A stretch of DNA of 5,329 nucleotides from Methanobacteriota archaeon (GTDB lineage: Archaea > Methanobacteriota > Methanobacteria > Methanobacteriales > Methanobacteriaceae): contig JAEYQZ010000172.1 in the NCBI GenBank assembly GCA_023409695.1, forward strand, positions 1 to 5,329, read 5' to 3'. The notes under the pieces are model-generated. The model did no database searches and was not told where the DNA came from. It was given only the letters and a program-made list of their open reading frames with translations. Made by a program: the position numbers and the translations under genes. Shown here one piece after another: positions 5,161 to 5,329 of the stretch (position 1 is its first letter; every line of letters starts with the position of its first letter).

Positions 5161-5329
5161 TCAATCTCCTCAATAAAAATTGTAAAGTTTGTAATTTGTT
5201 CAATATATGAGAAAAGTGGTATTTATAAAATTAGATATTGATTGAGAATTTGATTTCAGGTTTAAAATTGAGAAATTGAATTGTCAGTGAGAACATAAAA
5301 AGTTTAAAAAAAGTAGAAAAAATTGATTT
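5161..5329 (-). promoter_or_regulatory. Promoter region of the flavoprotein gene
   Basis: The 169 nt before the flavoprotein contain no gene. AGGAG (5166-5170) is the ribosome binding site. TTTTATAAAT on the minus strand (5221-5230) is the best TATA candidate, giving a leader of about 40 nt; ATATAT around 5203-5208 is a weaker alternative. Upstream of the box is a 13-nt near-direct repeat, ATTGAGAATTTGA (5241-5253) and ATTGAGAAATTGA (5267-5279), with one mismatch and a 26-nt spacing. Confidence 0.45.

Overview
The window looks like chromosomal DNA of a methanogenic archaeon, most likely a member of the Methanobacteriales close to Methanobacterium. The evidence is an archaeal-type (not bacterial MetK-type) S-adenosylmethionine synthetase, a DmrX/MJ0208-type iron-sulfur flavoprotein linked to tetrahydromethanopterin, a free-standing archaeal LigD-type 3'-phosphoesterase, very AT-rich spacers with TATA-like boxes, and Shine-Dalgarno sites that match the archaeal 16S tail (AGGAGGT, GGTG, GTGATC). 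The genus is inferred from gene content, not from a database match.

Layout: (1) 8-1237, minus: S-adenosylmethionine synthetase. (2) 1238-1456: divergent promoter region. (3) 1457-1846, plus: a DUF192 protein, the only plus-strand gene. (4) 1847-1973: short convergent spacer with an inverted repeat. (5) 1974-2552, minus: a cysteine-rich V4R-domain protein. (6) 2553-3246: about 700 bases without a convincing gene. It holds a weak 66-codon frame, a second open stretch separated from it by one amber codon, a 46-nt two-part hairpin, smaller AT-rich hairpins and the U-rich end of the next gene. (7) 3247-3642, minus: a small HEAT-repeat protein starting at TTG behind a perfect Shine-Dalgarno. (8) 3711-4289, minus: a stand-alone 3'-phosphoesterase with all the catalytic residues I can map. 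Its promoter carries a perfect 9-bp dyad, and the 68-nt spacer to the HEAT gene holds a palindrome flanked by an 11-nt direct repeat. (9) 4468-5160, minus: the iron-sulfur flavoprotein, with its promoter region in 5161-5329.

The genes do not form one pathway. The outer two are C1/methyl metabolism housekeeping functions: SAM supply and the final reduction of the C1 carrier H4MPT. The phosphoesterase is a DNA or RNA 3'-end-healing enzyme and may be co-transcribed with the HEAT protein. The V4R and DUF192 proteins have no settled function. I see no mobile element, CRISPR array, tRNA or rRNA. No clearly new system is evident. The most worthwhile leads are the structured phosphoesterase/HEAT regulatory DNA and the folded, gene-poor region at 2553-3246.
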